Assembly (NCBI RefSeq): GCF_007992835.1
Contig: NZ_BKBA01000008.1
Location: forward strand, 434,001-498,000
Length of the DNA: 64,000 nucleotides
Direction of reading: 5' to 3'
Source of the DNA: Knoellia locipacati
GTDB lineage: Bacteria; Actinomycetota; Actinomycetes; Actinomycetales; Dermatophilaceae
Under the pieces are notes generated by a model. It ran no database searches. It was not told the DNA's origin and was given only the letters and a program-made list of their open reading frames with translations. Shown in pieces: positions 54,109 to 64,000 of this stretch (position 1 is its first letter; each line of letters starts with the position of its first letter). The position numbers and the translations under genes were made by a program.

Positions 54109-54945
54109 TCACTTCGGTGCGTCGACGCCGAACCACTTCTTGTAGATCGTGTTGTAGGTGCCGTCGGCCTGGGCAGCCTTCATCGCCTCGTTCGCGGCGT
54201 CCACGATCTTCTGGGCGTTGGGGTCGTCCTTCTTGACCATCAGGCCGTACTTCTCGCCGGTCTGGAACTCCTTGACGACCTCGGTCGACGGGTTGTCCTT
54301 GACGTAGTCGAAGAGGGGGCCGTTGTCGTTGATCGCGCCCTCGACGCGACCGGCCAGCACCCCGGCGAGCTGCGTCGGCAGGTCGTCGAAGACGACGGTG
54401 GTGTAGCCGTTGGCGCCCTTGTTGTCCTCGGCGTAGCTCTGGCCGGTGGTGTCGGTCTGGACGCCGATCTTCTTGCCCTTGAGACCGGGCAGGTCGGTGA
54501 TGCCGGAGCCCTTCTTGACGATGAGCGCCTGGGTGGCCTCGAAGTAGGGGTCCGAGAAGAGGACCGCCTTCTTGCGCTCGTCGGTGATCGTCGTGGCGCC
54601 GTAGCCGATGTCGCACTTCTTGGCCGCGAACGCGGCACCCGAGGTGATCGTCGCGAACTCGATGTCGACGACCTCCTGCTCGAGCCCGAGCTTCTTGGCG
54701 ACGAGGTCCGTGAGGTCGACGTCGAAGCCGACGACCTTGGACCCCTCCTTGAACTCGAACGGCTTGTAGGAGAGGTGCGTGCAGGCCTTGAGCTTGCCCT
54801 TGGTGATCGTCGTGACGCCACTGGCGTTGGTGGCGGCGGCGTCGCCGCCACCGTCGTCGCTGGAGCCACAGGCCGCGAGGCCGAGAACGGAGATGAGGGC
54901 CGCGGCGGCGAAGGCGCCGACCCGACGGGGGCGTGAGGTGCTCAC
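54109..54945 (-). CDS. Amino-acid ABC transporter substrate-binding lipoprotein
   Basis: A 278-residue extracellular binding protein (SBP family 3). The lipobox LISVLGLAAC-GSS marks it as a lipoprotein. The fold is typical: YKPFEFKEGSKVVGFDVDLT and KKCDIGYGATTITDERKKAV. The GTG at 54945 follows AAGGAG. It is the first gene of the operon. Glutamine, glutamate or cystine are possible ligands. Confidence 0.93.
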   Translation of the reverse strand: MSTSRPRRVGAFAAAALISVLGLAACGSSDDGGGDAAATNASGVTTITKGKLKACTHLSYKPFEFKEGSKVVGFDVDLTDLVAKKLGLEQEVVDIEFATITSGAAFAAKKCDIGYGATTITDERKKAVLFSDPYFEATQALIVKKGSGITDLPGLKGKKIGVQTDTTGQSYAEDNKGANGYTTVVFDDLPTQLAGVLAGRVEGAINDNGPLFDYVKDNPSTEVVKEFQTGEKYGLMVKKDDPNAQKIVDAANEAMKAAQADGTYNTIYKKWFGVDAPK

Positions 54946-54996
54946 GGGTACTCCTTGTTGACTGTTGGCGTGGGGACCCACGACCGACTGGCGCCG

Positions 54997-55002
54997 ACCC
55001 TA
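54997..55002 (-). promoter_or_regulatory. Possible -10 element of the amino-acid ABC operon
   Basis: TAGGGT read on the minus strand, about 50 bases before the binding-protein start. A CGGCATAC copy overlaps the spacer or -35 area (55015). The -35 is not convincing. Confidence 0.35.
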
Positions 55003-55082
55003 CCCAGAGGCGCACGGCATACGACCGTTTTTCCCGTCTCAGGGCCGAAATCGTGACCTGTGTTGCGACCGTGTGACGCGGC

Positions 55083-56441
55083 TCAGCCGTGGTGGGCGGC
55101 GATGATCCGGGCGTACTCGTGGCCGGAGTCCTTGACCGTGCGCTTCTGGGTGTCGTAGTCGACGTGGACGATGCCGAAGCGCTTGCTGTAGCCGAACGCC
55201 CACTCGAAGTTGTCCATGAGCGACCACGCGAAGTAGCCGCGGATGTCGGCCCCGTCGTCGATGGCCTGCTTCACGGCGTCGAGGTGGCCGTGCAGGTATG
55301 CCGTCCGGTCCGGGTCGTGGACCGCGCCGTCCTCGCTCACCTCGTCGGGCCACGCGGAGCCGTTCTCGGTGATGTAGACGGGCAGCCCGCACTCCTGCGC
55401 CGAGCGCATGAGGATGTCGTGGTGACCCTGCGGGGAGATCTCCCAGCCCATGTCGGTGAGCGGCGGGTGCGGGTCGGTCTCCTCGACGCCCTCGCCGCCA
55501 GGGAGCGGGTGGACGGCGCCCTCGGTGTGCTTGACCCGCGTGGGGAAGTAGTTGTTGACGCCGAGGTTGTCGAGCGGGGCGCTGATGACCTCGAGGTCGC
55601 CGTCGTGGATGTAGGAGTGGTCGGTGAGGTGCGCGGTGTCGTCGAGCAGCGACTGCGGGTAGGCGCCGTGGAAGAGCGGGCCGAAGAAGATGCCGTTGAG
55701 GGCGTTGTCGGCGCGTCGCACCGCGTCGGCGTCAGCCTCCGTCGCGTCGTCGGGGCCGTAGACCTGGGTCGGGTTGAGCGTGATCGACACCTCGGCGCCC
55801 GGGCAGTTCTCGCGGATCGCCGGGACCGCGGTGCCGTGGGCCAGCATGAGGTGGTGGGCCGACACGAGTCCCTCGACCGGGTCCGTGTGTCCGGGTGCGT
55901 GGTGGCCGAGCGAGTAGCTGAGGAGCGAGGAGCACCACGGCTCGTTGAGCGTCGTCCAGTGGGTGACGCGGTCGCCGAGGTGGCTCACGACCGTCTGGGT
56001 GTACTCCGCGAACCAGTCCTTGATGTCGCGGTTGAGCCAGCCGCCGCGGTCGTCGAGCACCTGGGGGAGGTCCCAGTGGTAGAGCGTGACGAACGGCCGG
56101 ATGTCGTGCTCCAGCAGGTCGTCCACGAGGCGCGAGTAGAAGTCGATCCCGGCGGGGTTGACGGCCCCGGTGCCGGTGGGGATGACGCGGGGCCATGCCA
56201 CCGAGAAGCGGTAGGCGTCGAGGCCGAGCTCCTTCATGAGGACGACGTCCTGCGGCATGCGGCGGTAGTGGTCGCAGGCCGGGTCACCCGTGTCCTTGTT
56301 GACGACCTTGCCCTCGATCTCGCAGAAGGTGTCCCAGATGGACGGGCTGCGACCGTCGGCGGTCGTCGACCCCTCGATCTGGAAGGAGGCGGTCGCCGCG
56401 CCCCACAGGAATCCGTCGGGGAACCTCGTGTCGAACGTCAT
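55083..56441 (-). CDS. Glycoside hydrolase family 1 beta-glucosidase
   Basis: A 452-residue cytoplasmic GH1 enzyme. It starts MTFDTRFPDGFLWGAATASF. The acid/base is E167 (TLNEPW) and the nucleophile E359 (ITENGS); sugar contacts include YHWDLPQ and WSLMDNFEWAFGY. It likely hydrolyses cellobiose or other beta-glucosides. No sugar transporter is adjacent. It is divergent from the OsmC/Ohr gene with 45 bases between starts. Confidence 0.96.
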   Translation of the reverse strand: MTFDTRFPDGFLWGAATASFQIEGSTTADGRSPSIWDTFCEIEGKVVNKDTGDPACDHYRRMPQDVVLMKELGLDAYRFSVAWPRVIPTGTGAVNPAGIDFYSRLVDDLLEHDIRPFVTLYHWDLPQVLDDRGGWLNRDIKDWFAEYTQTVVSHLGDRVTHWTTLNEPWCSSLLSYSLGHHAPGHTDPVEGLVSAHHLMLAHGTAVPAIRENCPGAEVSITLNPTQVYGPDDATEADADAVRRADNALNGIFFGPLFHGAYPQSLLDDTAHLTDHSYIHDGDLEVISAPLDNLGVNNYFPTRVKHTEGAVHPLPGGEGVEETDPHPPLTDMGWEISPQGHHDILMRSAQECGLPVYITENGSAWPDEVSEDGAVHDPDRTAYLHGHLDAVKQAIDDGADIRGYFAWSLMDNFEWAFGYSKRFGIVHVDYDTQKRTVKDSGHEYARIIAAHHG

Positions 56442-56486
56442 GGACCCAACCTAGTCCGGCCGTCCTTTGTGGGGCAGGGTGTTCCC

Positions 56487-56915
56487 ATGCCCCATGAAGC
56501 GATCACCACCCCCCTCTACGTCACCGCGGCCACTGCCAAGGGTGGCCGGCAGGGACACGTCACGAGCGAGGACGGCGTCATCGACCTCGTCCTCGGCAAG
56601 CCCGGGAGCAAGTCCAACCCCAAGGCCAACCCCGAGACCCTCTTCGCCGCCGGGTACGCCGCGTGCTTCGGCAACGCCCTCATCAGCGTCGCCGCGAGCG
56701 AGGGCCTCGACGTCAGCGAGTCCACGGTGACCGCCAGCGTCACCCTGGGCCGCACCGACTCCGGCGTGGGCCTGGCGGTGGCCCTCGAGGCGGTCATCCC
56801 CGGCGTCGACGACGACACGGCCCAGGAGCTCGTCAACGCCGCCCACCAGGCCTGTCCGTACTCGAAGGCCACGCGCGGCAACATCGACGTCACCGTCACG
56901 GTCCGGGGGTCCTGA
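56487..56915 (+). CDS. OsmC/Ohr family peroxidase
   Basis: A 142-residue dimeric thiol peroxidase. The two active cysteines are C60 (AACFGNALISVA) and C123 (ACPYSKATR), with E50 and R21 in the expected places. The spacing matches organic hydroperoxide resistance protein (Ohr). The ATG at 56487 gives the family N-terminus. The NAD(P)-binding gene starts just after its stop. Confidence 0.92.
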   Translation: MPHEAITTPLYVTAATAKGGRQGHVTSEDGVIDLVLGKPGSKSNPKANPETLFAAGYAACFGNALISVAASEGLDVSESTVTASVTLGRTDSGVGLAVALEAVIPGVDDDTAQELVNAAHQACPYSKATRGNIDVTVTVRGS

Positions 56916-56917
56916 CC

Positions 56918-57568
56918 GTGGCCGCCGTGACGATCATCGGTGGGCACGGCAAGGTCGCCCTGCGCGCCTCCCGCCTCCTCTCCGACGCCGGGCACGAGGT
57001 CACGTCGTGGGTGCGCAACCCCGACCACGCCCCCGACGTCGAGGCGACCGGGGCCACCGCTGCGGTGCACGACGCCGAGCACATGACGAGCGACGAGATG
57101 GCTGAGGCGCTCGCGGGCGCCGACGTCGTCGTCTGGTCGGCCGGCGCCGGTGGTGGCTCTGCCGAGCGCACCCGCGCCGTGGACCACGAGGCCGCGGTGC
57201 GCTCGATGGAGGCCGCCGCGACGATCGGCGACCCTCTCTATGTCATGGTCTCCTACTTCGGCGCGAAGCCGGATCACGGTGTGCCGCAGGACAACGCGTT
57301 CTTCGCCTATGCCGAGGCCAAGGCAGCGGCCGACGAGCACCTGCGTGGCTCGGACCTGCGCTGGGTCGTCCTCGGCCCGAGCACTCTGAGCGACTCGGCC
57401 GGCACCGGTCGCATCGAGGTCGACGTCGCGGACAGCGGCGAGGTGACACGCGACGACGTGGCAGCGGTCATCGCGCACGTCGTCGACCACCCCGACCTCG
57501 CCGGCCGGACGATCCGCTTCAACAACGGCGACACCCCGGTCGCCGAGGCGCTCGACGCCCTCGCCTGA
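56918..57568 (+). CDS. NAD(P)-binding (atypical SDR) protein
   Basis: A 216-residue Rossmann protein of the NmrA/YwnB-like atypical SDR group. The nucleotide loop is IIGGHGKVALRASRLL, with the ADVVVWSAGAGG strand. The catalytic YxxxK is seen as YAEAKAAADEHL. GTG at 56918 starts two bases after the preceding stop, so it is in an operon with the Ohr gene. Substrate unknown. Confidence 0.87.
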   Translation: MAAVTIIGGHGKVALRASRLLSDAGHEVTSWVRNPDHAPDVEATGATAAVHDAEHMTSDEMAEALAGADVVVWSAGAGGGSAERTRAVDHEAAVRSMEAAATIGDPLYVMVSYFGAKPDHGVPQDNAFFAYAEAKAAADEHLRGSDLRWVVLGPSTLSDSAGTGRIEVDVADSGEVTRDDVAAVIAHVVDHPDLAGRTIRFNNGDTPVAEALDALA

Positions 57569-57589
57569 CCAGTCGATGCCGCGACCGGC

Positions 57590-58444
57590 TCAGCCGGGCG
57601 TGACGTCGTCCCCGACGCGCACCACCCCGGTGCCGTCGGGGACGAGCTGGACGGCGAACCACGTGGCGCCGTCCCAGCGACGGTGGCGGGCCAGGGTGCG
57701 GATGGGCTCCTTTCCCGTGGAGAGCGAGTCGAGGTCGATCGTCGTCATGACGCAGCGGTCGACCGGCTTCGCTACCCGGAACGGCACGTCACCGAGCCGG
57801 ACCGTGCCCCACGAGTCCTCGACGAACGGCTCGAGCTCGCCGTCGACGACGACGTTGGGCCGGAACCTCTCCATCGGCAGCGGCTCGGGCACGCTCTCGC
57901 CGCGCTCGACCGCGGCCTCGGCGATCCAGTCGTTGAGCCTGGCCAGTGACGTGCGGCTGGCGAGCGTCACGGGATAACCGTCGGCGTATGCCGTGTGGTC
58001 GCCCTCTCGGCTGAACGCCGGGTTGAGGGCGCGGGCCGTGGGGTCGACGCACCGCACGAGGCGCAGGCCGGGACGGCCCACCGCCTCACTCACCCAGGCA
58101 TCGGCCTCTGGGGAGACGAGGGCCCCCGTGAGGTCGTGCCGGTGGAGGCGGACCTCGACGACATCGCCTCCCCCCGCGACGTCGGGCACGTGCAAGGAGG
58201 GGAGCCCGGGCGCACTCAGCCGCAGCCCGTCCGGCACGTCCCCGCTCGTCGTCGGGGTGTCGGGGACGACCGAGAACAGCCGGTGGACCTCACGCGCCGA
58301 GACGAGTCGCGCGTCGGCGTCGACGACCATCCAGCGCCGGTCGTCGGCGAAGCCCGCCCGCTCGACGGTCGCGGTCTCGACCGGCCGGATGGCACAGCTC
58401 TTGACCGGGTGCACGTTGAGCGCGACGACGTGAGGTGACGACAC
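57590..58444 (-). CDS. MOSC domain protein (YcbX-like)
   Basis: A 284-residue protein with an N-terminal MOSC beta-barrel (VVALNVHPVKSCAIRPVETA) and a C-terminal MOSC domain (VAKPVDRCVMTTIDLDSLST, with the conserved cysteine). Such proteins carry the molybdenum cofactor and detoxify N-hydroxylated bases. The true start is a GTG at 58444, right beside a GTATGCC motif and after GAAGGGG; the longer frame to 58519 crosses a terminator. Confidence 0.88.
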   Translation of the reverse strand: MSSPHVVALNVHPVKSCAIRPVETATVERAGFADDRRWMVVDADARLVSAREVHRLFSVVPDTPTTSGDVPDGLRLSAPGLPSLHVPDVAGGGDVVEVRLHRHDLTGALVSPEADAWVSEAVGRPGLRLVRCVDPTARALNPAFSREGDHTAYADGYPVTLASRTSLARLNDWIAEAAVERGESVPEPLPMERFRPNVVVDGELEPFVEDSWGTVRLGDVPFRVAKPVDRCVMTTIDLDSLSTGKEPIRTLARHRRWDGATWFAVQLVPDGTGVVRVGDDVTPG

Positions 58445-58462
58445 GGCATACCCCTTCTCTTT

Positions 58463-58528
58463 CTCGACTGATTGCCCTGCCGGGACAGCTCGCTGGCGCT
58501 CGCCGTCCCGGCAGGGCAATCAGTCGAG
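58463..58528 (-). terminator. Terminator after the carbonic anhydrase gene
   Basis: A perfect 24-bp stem (58463-58486 / 58505-58528) with an 18-nt loop, directly after the carbonic anhydrase stop and before the MOSC start. It closes the glpX operon. Confidence 0.9.
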
Positions 58529-58529
58529 G

Positions 58530-59041
58530 CTAGATGCGGCGGTCGAGCAGGCCGCTGTCGACGTCGTAGAGGAAGCCGCCGACGGCCACCGTGTCGGGGA
58601 TGAGCGGGTGCGACCGCACGGCCATGACGTCGGCCTTGAGCGCGGCCTCCTGGTCGGCGATGACATGGAAGCCCTGCCACGACGCGTCGGTGCCGGACTT
58701 CTCGCTGATGACCTCGCGGAGCTCGGCCTCGGAGTGCTTGGTCATGGCGCAGCGGGTGTGCGGGACCACGAGGATGCGCTGCACGTTGAGCAGGTGCACC
58801 CCGAGGACGAGCGCCTCGAGCGCGGCGGCCGTGACGCGGCCACCCGGGTTGCGGAAGATCTTGGCGTCACCGGGGGAGAGGCCGAGCATCCCGAGGGGGT
58901 CGATCCGCGAGTCCATGCAGGTGACGAGGGCGACGCCGGCCTTGGCGATGCCGTCGAAGCCACCGAGGTCGAAGGTCTGCGCGAATGCGCGGTTGGCCTC
59001 GAGGAGGTCGTCGAAATCGCCTGTCGCAGTGGGGTTCTCGC

Positions 59042-59045
<4 letters not shown>
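58530..59045 (-). CDS. Beta-class carbonic anhydrase
   Basis: A 171-residue zinc enzyme that interconverts CO2 and bicarbonate. Zinc ligands C43 (VTCMDSR), H96 and C99 (PHTRCAMT) and the D45-R47 dyad are present. It is at the short end for the family and resembles the mycobacterial small carbonic anhydrases. Its ATG overlaps the fumarase stop (ATGA), making it the last gene of a four-gene operon. Confidence 0.94.
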
Positions 59046-60757
<1,712 letters not shown>

Positions 60758-60765
60758 GGTGTCCT

Positions 60766-61698
60766 TCAGATTTCCTCTCGGGTGGGTGCGTAGGCGCCGG
60801 AGCGGCCGACCGTGACGGCGCTCGTGCCGAGGGCCCGGTCGACCGCGGGGGCGACGGCGTCGAGGTCGGCTGCCCGGAGCCGGGCGCGGGCGTCGCCGTC
60901 GCCGAGCAGGCCGGCGTCGAGCAGGCCGGACACGAGCCCGGCCATGAAGGAGTCGCCGGCGCCGACGGTGTCGGCGACCCGGTCGACGCGGGCCGGCGCC
61001 TCGGCGACGTCGCCGGTGGAGCTCACGCGGTAGGTGACGCCGTCGCCGCCGCGGGTGATGACGACGAGCCCCGGGCCCAGCCGTCCCCACGCGGCCATGA
61101 CCTCGGGAAGTGAGCGCCCGGCATACAGCCACTCGACGTCGTCCTCGCTGGCCTTGACGACGTCGCTCACGGTGATGAGCTCCTCGATCCGCACGCGGAC
61201 CTCGTCGACCGAGCCCATGATCGTCGGGCGGACGTTGGGGTCGTACGAGACCGTCGCGTGCTCGCGGGCGTCGGTGAGCGTCTGCGTGATGACCTCGGCG
61301 CCGGGCAGCAGCGTCGCGGCGATGGATCCGGTGTGCACATGGCCGAAGCGGTCGAGGTCCTCGACCGGGCGCAGCTCCCAGTGGAGGTCGAAGTCGTACT
61401 CGGCGGCGCCCGAGTCATCGAGCGTGGCGACCGCCGTGGAGGTGCCGTGACCGCCCGCGTCGAGGTTCTCGATGGCCACGCCGTGGTCGGTGATCTGCGC
61501 GCGGCAGCGCGTGCCGTGGTCGTCGTCGCCGAGGGTCGTGGCGAGCACGGTGTCGTGGCCGAGCCGGGCGATGCCCATGGCGACGTTGGCCGGCGAGCCG
61601 CCCACGTGCTCGGCGACGGACCCGTCGGGGGTGTGGACGATGTCGACGAGGGTCTCGCCGACGACGAGGACGCGGGGGGCGGTGGTGTCCGTGCTCAT
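60766..61698 (-). CDS. PfkB-family sugar kinase (fructokinase-like)
   Basis: A 310-residue ribokinase-fold kinase. The sugar-binding start is GETLVDIV, the [15 protein letters not shown] motif follows, and the ATP-site block is [17 protein letters not shown] with catalytic D249. Fructose is the most likely substrate, but others are possible. The ATG at 61698 ([19 protein letters not shown]) starts one base after the glpX stop. Confidence 0.92.
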   Translation of the reverse strand: MSTDTTAPRVLVVGETLVDIVHTPDGSVAEHVGGSPANVAMGIARLGHDTVLATTLGDDDHGTRCRAQITDHGVAIENLDAGGHGTSTAVATLDDSGAAEYDFDLHWELRPVEDLDRFGHVHTGSIAATLLPGAEVITQTLTDAREHATVSYDPNVRPTIMGSVDEVRVRIEELITVSDVVKASEDDVEWLYAGRSLPEVMAAWGRLGPGLVVITRGGDGVTYRVSSTGDVAEAPARVDRVADTVGAGDSFMAGLVSGLLDAGLLGDGDARARLRAADLDAVAPAVDRALGTSAVTVGRSGAYAPTREEI

Positions 61699-61699
61699 G

Positions 61700-62698
61700 T
61701 CAGGCCTCGCTCCGGGGGAGACCGGCGGTGCGGTCGAGCACGTGGTGGCTCTCGATGACGCGCACGGTGCCGGACTTGCTGCGCATGACGATCGAGTTGG
61801 TCGTGGCGCGGCCGCGGGAGTAGCGCACACCCTGGAGCAGCTCGCCGTCGGTGATGCCGGTGCCGACGAAGAAGCAGTTGTCGCTCGTCACGAGGTCGTC
61901 GGTGGTGAGGACCGCGTCGAGGTCGTGACCGGCGTCGATGGCCTTCTGGCGCTCGTCGTCGTCCTGGGGCCAGAGGCGGCCCTGGATGACGCCGCCGAGG
62001 CACTTGATCGCGCAGGCCGTGATGATGCCCTCGGGCGTGCCGCCGATGCCGAGCAGGAGGTCGATGCCGGTGGTCTCGCGGGCCGCCGAGATCGCGCCGG
62101 CGACGTCGCCGTCGGAGATGAGCTTGATCCGGGCACCGCTGTCGCGGACCTCCTGGGCCAGCCTGTCGTGGCGCGGCCGGTCGAGCATGACGACCGTGAC
62201 GTCCTCGGGCTGCTGCTTCTTGGCCCTGGCGATCCGGCGGACGTTCTCGGCCGCGGGGAGGCGGATGTCGACGACGTCGGCGACCTCGGGGCCGGCGACG
62301 AGCTTGTCCATGTAGAAGACGGCGCTCGGGTCGTACATCGAGCCGCGGTCGCTCACCGCCATGACGGCGATGGCGTTGGGCATGCCCTTGGCCGTGAGCG
62401 TCGTGCCGTCGATCGGGTCGACGGCGACGTCGACCTCGGGTCCGGTGCCGTCGCCGACCTTCTCGCCGTTGAAGAGCATCGGGGCGTTGTCCTTCTCGCC
62501 CTCGCCGATGACGACCGTGCCGCGCATCTCGACGGTGGAGATGAGCGCGCGCATGGCCTCGACGGCGGCGCCGTCGGCGCGGTTCTTGTCACCCCTGCCG
62601 ACCCAGCGTCCGCCTGCCATCGCGGCGGCCTCGGTGACCCGGACGAGCTCGAGCGCGAGGTTGCGGTCGGGGACGTTCGCGGACGGGGCGTCGGGCAT
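61700..62698 (-). CDS. glpX: Fructose-1,6-bisphosphatase, class II
   Basis: A 332-residue gluconeogenic enzyme that makes fructose-6-phosphate. The metal-binding residues are in [10 protein letters not shown] (65-74) and VDPIDGTT (D94, D97). The ATG at 62698 gives [20 protein letters not shown], the usual start. It is the only FBPase of many actinobacteria. It is the first gene of the operon with pfkB, fumarase and carbonic anhydrase, and divergent from the DUF4245 gene. Confidence 0.97.
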   Translation of the reverse strand: MPDAPSANVPDRNLALELVRVTEAAAMAGGRWVGRGDKNRADGAAVEAMRALISTVEMRGTVVIGEGEKDNAPMLFNGEKVGDGTGPEVDVAVDPIDGTTLTAKGMPNAIAVMAVSDRGSMYDPSAVFYMDKLVAGPEVADVVDIRLPAAENVRRIARAKKQQPEDVTVVMLDRPRHDRLAQEVRDSGARIKLISDGDVAGAISAARETTGIDLLLGIGGTPEGIITACAIKCLGGVIQGRLWPQDDDERQKAIDAGHDLDAVLTTDDLVTSDNCFFVGTGITDGELLQGVRYSRGRATTNSIVMRSKSGTVRVIESHHVLDRTAGLPRSEA

Positions 62699-62824
62699 GA
62701 GGAACCTGTCTTCCTTGACGGGGCGCGGCGCGCGCGCACCGGGCGGGCCCGGGACGCTGGGTGCGCGAGAGGTGCTCTTCGGGGGTGCGTGATCCTGCGG
62801 CCCAAACTCTATCGCCGACCCGAT

Positions 62825-63412
62825 ATGGGGAAACCGACGGTCATCAGCGACCATGGAGGGGTGAGCCAGACGCCGACCAAGAGCCGCTACTCCATGGGGT
62901 CCACCCCCAACATGGTGCGTTCCCTCGTCGTCATCGGCGCACTCATGGCGATCATCTGGTTCATGGTTCCCCGCGTCAACACCCTCGGTGGCCCCGTTGT
63001 CGACGTGCACGGCACGGCCCTCGAGGTGAAGCAGCAGAGCGGGTGGCCCATCGTCGAGGCGGTCGACCTGCCCGACGACTGGAAGACGACGAGCGCCCGC
63101 TACGTCAAGGGCACCGACGGCCTCATGACCTGGCACGCCGGCTACCAGGCGCCGTCGGGCAACTACGTCGCGGTCGAGCAGACCAAGGATGCGACCCGCA
63201 CGTGGGTCGAGGCCCAGACCAACCGGGCCCGTCGCGTCGGTGAGCTCCAGGCAGCCGGTCTCACGTGGGTCAAGTACGAACGCGGCGCCAAGGTCCAGAA
63301 CAGCCTGGTCAACCGCCGCACCGAGCCCGGTGAGCTCACGACCCTGCTCACCGGCACCGGGTCCTTCGACGAGATGGTGTTCGTCGCCGAGCACCTCGGC
63401 CCGGTCAAGTGA
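62825..63412 (+). CDS. DUF4245 membrane-anchored protein
   Basis: About 195 residues. One N-terminal membrane helix ([20 protein letters not shown]) and an extracytoplasmic DUF4245 domain ([40 protein letters not shown]). It is a conserved actinobacterial neighbour of glpX and xseAB with unknown function. The ATG at 62825 may be leaderless after a TATCGC -10; a GTG at 62861 is an alternative, though its ribosome-binding site is too close. Confidence 0.82.
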   Translation: MGKPTVISDHGGVSQTPTKSRYSMGSTPNMVRSLVVIGALMAIIWFMVPRVNTLGGPVVDVHGTALEVKQQSGWPIVEAVDLPDDWKTTSARYVKGTDGLMTWHAGYQAPSGNYVAVEQTKDATRTWVEAQTNRARRVGELQAAGLTWVKYERGAKVQNSLVNRRTEPGELTTLLTGTGSFDEMVFVAEHLGPVK

Positions 63413-63426
63413 GCCGCACGCTCACT
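63408..63426. terminator. Small hairpin over two converging stop codons
   Basis: AGTGAGC (63408-63414) and GCTCACT (63420-63426) form a 7-bp stem with a CGCAC loop, overlapping the stops of the DUF4245 and xseB genes. It could act as a weak bidirectional terminator. Confidence 0.5.
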
Positions 63427-63694
63427 CGCTGAGCTTGGCCTCGGCCTCGTCGAGCCACTGCGCGCAGTGCGCGGCGAGGACCTCGCCCCGCTGCCACAGC
63501 CCCATGCTGTCCTCGAGGCCGACCTGGCCGTTCTCGAGGCGGGCCACGATGTCGACGAGCTCGTCTCGCGCGGCCTCGTAGCTCATCTGCGCGACGTCGG
63601 CGTTGGCGTCGTCGGCCGCCGGGGCGGCGTCGTCGGCAGCGGGGGCGGCGCCCTCGGTATCGACCGTCTCGGGCTGCGGGGTGTCCTTGGCCAT
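63422..63694 (-). CDS. xseB: Exodeoxyribonuclease VII small subunit
   Basis: A 90-residue small subunit. The first 35 residues are an acidic, alanine-rich extension (AAPAADDAAPAADDANADVA). The core is YEAARDELVDIVARLENGQV GLEDSMGLWQRGEVL, the family's coiled helix pair. It degrades single-stranded DNA together with XseA, whose gene ends 10 bases upstream. Confidence 0.95.
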   Translation of the reverse strand: MAKDTPQPETVDTEGAAPAADDAAPAADDANADVAQMSYEAARDELVDIVARLENGQVGLEDSMGLWQRGEVLAAHCAQWLDEAEAKLSE

Positions 63695-63704
63695 GGCGAA
63701 GACC

Positions 63705-64000
63705 TTAACCCTCGGTCCGGACGCCGAAGTCGCCGCGAGCCACGGTGACGTGGAGCAGCTCGTCGACCTCGAGCACGGTGGGGTCGTGCACGACGGCCCC
63801 GTCGATGCGTTGGACGATCGCGTAGCCGCGGTCGAGCGTCGACTGCGGTGACAGGGTGCGGACCTGGGCCCGCAGGTGGCCGACCCCGTCCTGGTGGCGG
63901 TGGACCTGCGCCTCGATGCGGTGGCGCGCTCGCGACCGCAGGGCCACGACGACCTCGCGCTGCACGCGCAGGAAGGCGCCGGGGTCGGCCAGCACCGGCC
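63705..64000 (-). CDS. xseA: Exodeoxyribonuclease VII large subunit, C-terminal part (partial)
   Basis: The 3' end of xseA; the gene runs off the right edge. About 98 codons are visible. The helical arm and the family end LSPQSTLDRGYAIVQ are recognisable, followed by a short beta-rich tail (DELLHVTVARGDFGVRTEG). It is followed by xseB after 10 bases, as usual. Confidence 0.95.
   Translation of the reverse strand, partial: PVLADPGAFLRVQREVVVALRSRARHRIEAQVHRHQDGVGHLRAQVRTLSPQSTLDRGYAIVQRIDGAVVHDPTVLEVDELLHVTVARGDFGVRTEG

Noticed and set aside
61472-62824. Upstream part of a long plus-strand frame before the DUF4245 gene
   Set aside because: It is a shadow of glpX and pfkB on the minus strand; only the part from 62825 resembles a real protein.

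Overview
This is a roughly 70% G+C window from an actinobacterium. Codon use is strongly GC-biased, GTG (and one TTG) starts are common, the S14 protein is the zinc type, adenylate kinase is the short form, and the order is rpoBC, str, S10, spc and alpha operons, then truA, rplM-rpsI and glmM. Everything fits Micrococcales. Protein and gene-order impressions point to the Intrasporangiaceae/Dermatophilaceae neighbourhood (Janibacter/Knoellia-like), but that is inference without a database. No rRNA, tRNA, CRISPR array, transposase or prophage gene was seen.

Layout. 1-4.6 kb: end of rpoB, a strong hairpin, rpoC and its terminator. 4.6-5.2 kb: a GNAT acetyltransferase. 5.2-10 kb: str operon (rpsL, rpsG, fusA, tuf). 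10-10.8 kb: a small secreted protein. 10.8-23.3 kb: S10 and spc operons (rpsJ to rplO), then secY-adk. 23.4-25.5 kb: DinB-like protein, FMN reductase, map. 25.5-33.2 kb: two dihydrofolate-reductase-like proteins, the methylmalonyl-CoA mutase genes mutA-mutB-meaB, and a membrane CPBP protease. 33.3-37.6 kb: infA, rpmJ (missed by simple ORF calling), rpsM, rpsK, rpsD, rpoA, rplQ. 37.6-49.4 kb: sugar-use genes (HAD phosphatase/mutase, GH65 phosphorylase, secreted GH13 amylase), two MFS transporters, truA, an LmeA-like protein and a winged-helix repressor. 49.5-52.2 kb: rplM-rpsI and glmM. 52.3-55 kb: amino-acid ABC transporter. 55-58.5 kb: GH1 beta-glucosidase, OsmC/Ohr protein, NAD(P)-binding protein, MOSC protein. 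58.5-62.7 kb: one leftward operon glpX-pfkB-fumarase-carbonic anhydrase. 62.8-64 kb: DUF4245 protein, xseB and the 3' end of xseA.

How it works together: the translation and transcription core is cut at transcription-unit borders by metabolic islands. These cover propionyl-CoA/methylmalonyl-CoA catabolism and use of starch, maltose and beta-glucosides. Ribosomal operons share a promoter design (GATTTGG-like -35, 18-19 nt spacer), and the rpsL and rpsJ leaders carry an identical 25-nt structured element.

The most striking unexplained signals are: (i) an octamer, GTATGCCG, found about 40 times, equally on both strands, inside genes and at the feet of hairpins, where about 2 would be expected; (ii) the same 54-residue domain added to the C-termini of two ribosomal proteins, L4 and L17; (iii) the shared leader RNA; and (iv) a duplicated mutA/mutB start-stop junction around a 28-codon insert that keeps translational coupling.
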